From Atopsyche davidsoni (Eukaryota > Arthropoda > Insecta > Trichoptera > Hydrobiosidae): 64,000 nucleotides of DNA. Within the stretch, counting starts at the first letter, position 1. Every line of letters begins with the position of its first letter. Of the stretch, positions 63,181 to 64,000 are shown in pieces. The notes below the pieces were generated by a model. The model was not told the origin of the DNA and made no database searches. It saw only the letters and a list, made by a program, of their open reading frames with translations. The translations under genes and the position numbers were made by a program. The stretch spans positions 3,774,001 to 3,838,000 of the forward strand of contig JAILWY010000008.1 in NCBI GenBank assembly GCA_022113835.1. The letters run 5' to 3'.

Positions 63181-64000
63181 AATAATTCTACAAAACTATA
63201 AAATGATAAAAAAAAATATGTCAGCACAGGAAAAACGTTTACTCTTGTTAAAATGCTATACCGCAAAAAATGCGGTGCACTGACAAAAATAAAAAAATTG
63301 TAAATTGTACATAGTTATTATATTATAATTCCACTTGTGGTTTTAGGTTAAAAATTAACATGCGGTGGCTGAAAGCATAAAATATTATTATTCTGCAGTT
63401 AAAGGCAGCATTAGACACAGCAGATAATGCGGTCGCACCCACACGGGACACGAACAGCTGGCACATTCTTTAGTTTGTCAAATTTTATCTACCATATCAG
63501 AAATACTTTAAACTTGCTGTAAACACGAACGCTGTATAGTTTTTTTTTTAAGCTAATATTTTTCGCCGTATCGGAGAACCTCGGGGGCACGCAGTGCTCG
63601 GTTATTTGCAAGGACCGCGTGCCCAAAGCTCGTAGATTCCGAGTATTGCAATTGAGTGCATTTTAATAGATTTCTGAGAATCCCTTCCAATTCGTAAAGC
63701 AATCAATAAAAGATTTAGTACGTTTCTGAGTAAGAACGTTAAACTTGTTTTAAAGCTTGAAAATTCATGATATCATTCAAACTATTTTATTATTATGTTT
63801 TTTTTCTATTTTTTTTATTCTTTTGATTACTGAGATAAATAAGTAATGGGGTAAAAAATTCTGCCGGGCAATGTCCAAATTGATTATGCGATGGTTGAGT
63901 TGATTTGCTTTGCAGCGTTCATTTGCAAGAAATCCTTCTCGTTTTGGGCGATTCCATTAATTTTGAAACGGCACGTATATTGTGTGTTTTTGACCTAGAG
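63181..64000. other. Gene-free right end
   Basis: AT-rich DNA with no coding signal that I can support. Confidence 0.5.

Noticed and set aside
1..64000. CRISPR arrays, bacterial operons, rRNA and complete tRNA genes
   Set aside because: None seen; the spaced repeats are zinc-finger codons, minisatellites or transposon pieces, and only tRNA-like SINE words were found.

Overview
The window is from an insect nuclear genome: AT-rich DNA, short introns with GT..AG borders, an insect-type gustatory receptor, an insect GH18 chitinase-like gene and many insect-type transposons (piggyBac, Tc1/mariner, hAT-like, Helitron, BEL/Pao). Lepidoptera or a close relative is my best guess, but nothing here proves the order.

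Region 1 (1-24.6 kb) is a tandem array of three near-identical units of about 9 kb (starts at 1, 9092 and 18437; the third lacks its 3' part). Each unit holds a piggyBac C-terminal relic, a minus-strand poly-C2H2 zinc-finger gene of two exons, and plus-strand exons of a dead GH18 gene. Both coding exons of all three zinc-finger genes are open. The GH18 copies share an old frameshift, and units 1 and 2 also share a stop. The units differ by clean insertions with visible target-site duplications: TIR elements in units 1 and 2, a hAT-type MITE and a poly(A) retroposon in unit 2, a Helitron in unit 3. Finger number differs, and finger sequence varies mostly at DNA-contact positions.

Region 2 (24.7-29.7 kb) is a complete LTR element with a 5-bp target duplication. 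It carries one intact 733-codon BEL/Pao-type Gag ORF and no pol. Its middle part is an array of proline-rich modules, and its 5' LTR is mostly missing.

Region 3 (30-50 kb) holds single-copy genes. They are a GH18 chitinase-like gene whose catalytic Glu is Arg, a four-exon gustatory receptor (minus), a seven-exon SHIPPO/ODF3-like sperm-tail gene with a 16-nt first coding exon and a GC-AG intron, an intronless complete 2-oxoglutarate dehydrogenase E1, and a nine-exon SLC18 (VMAT-like) vesicular transporter. Transposon relics lie between and inside them.

Region 4 (51-64 kb) is gene-poor. It has a three-exon secreted Cys-rich peptide gene (minus), an unrecognised three-exon gene of 269 aa (minus), and a CpG-rich promoter with a perfect CRE palindrome that probably starts a plus-strand transcript. 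About 7 kb of mostly AT-rich DNA follows. Exon structures were assembled by hand from splice signals and reading phase.
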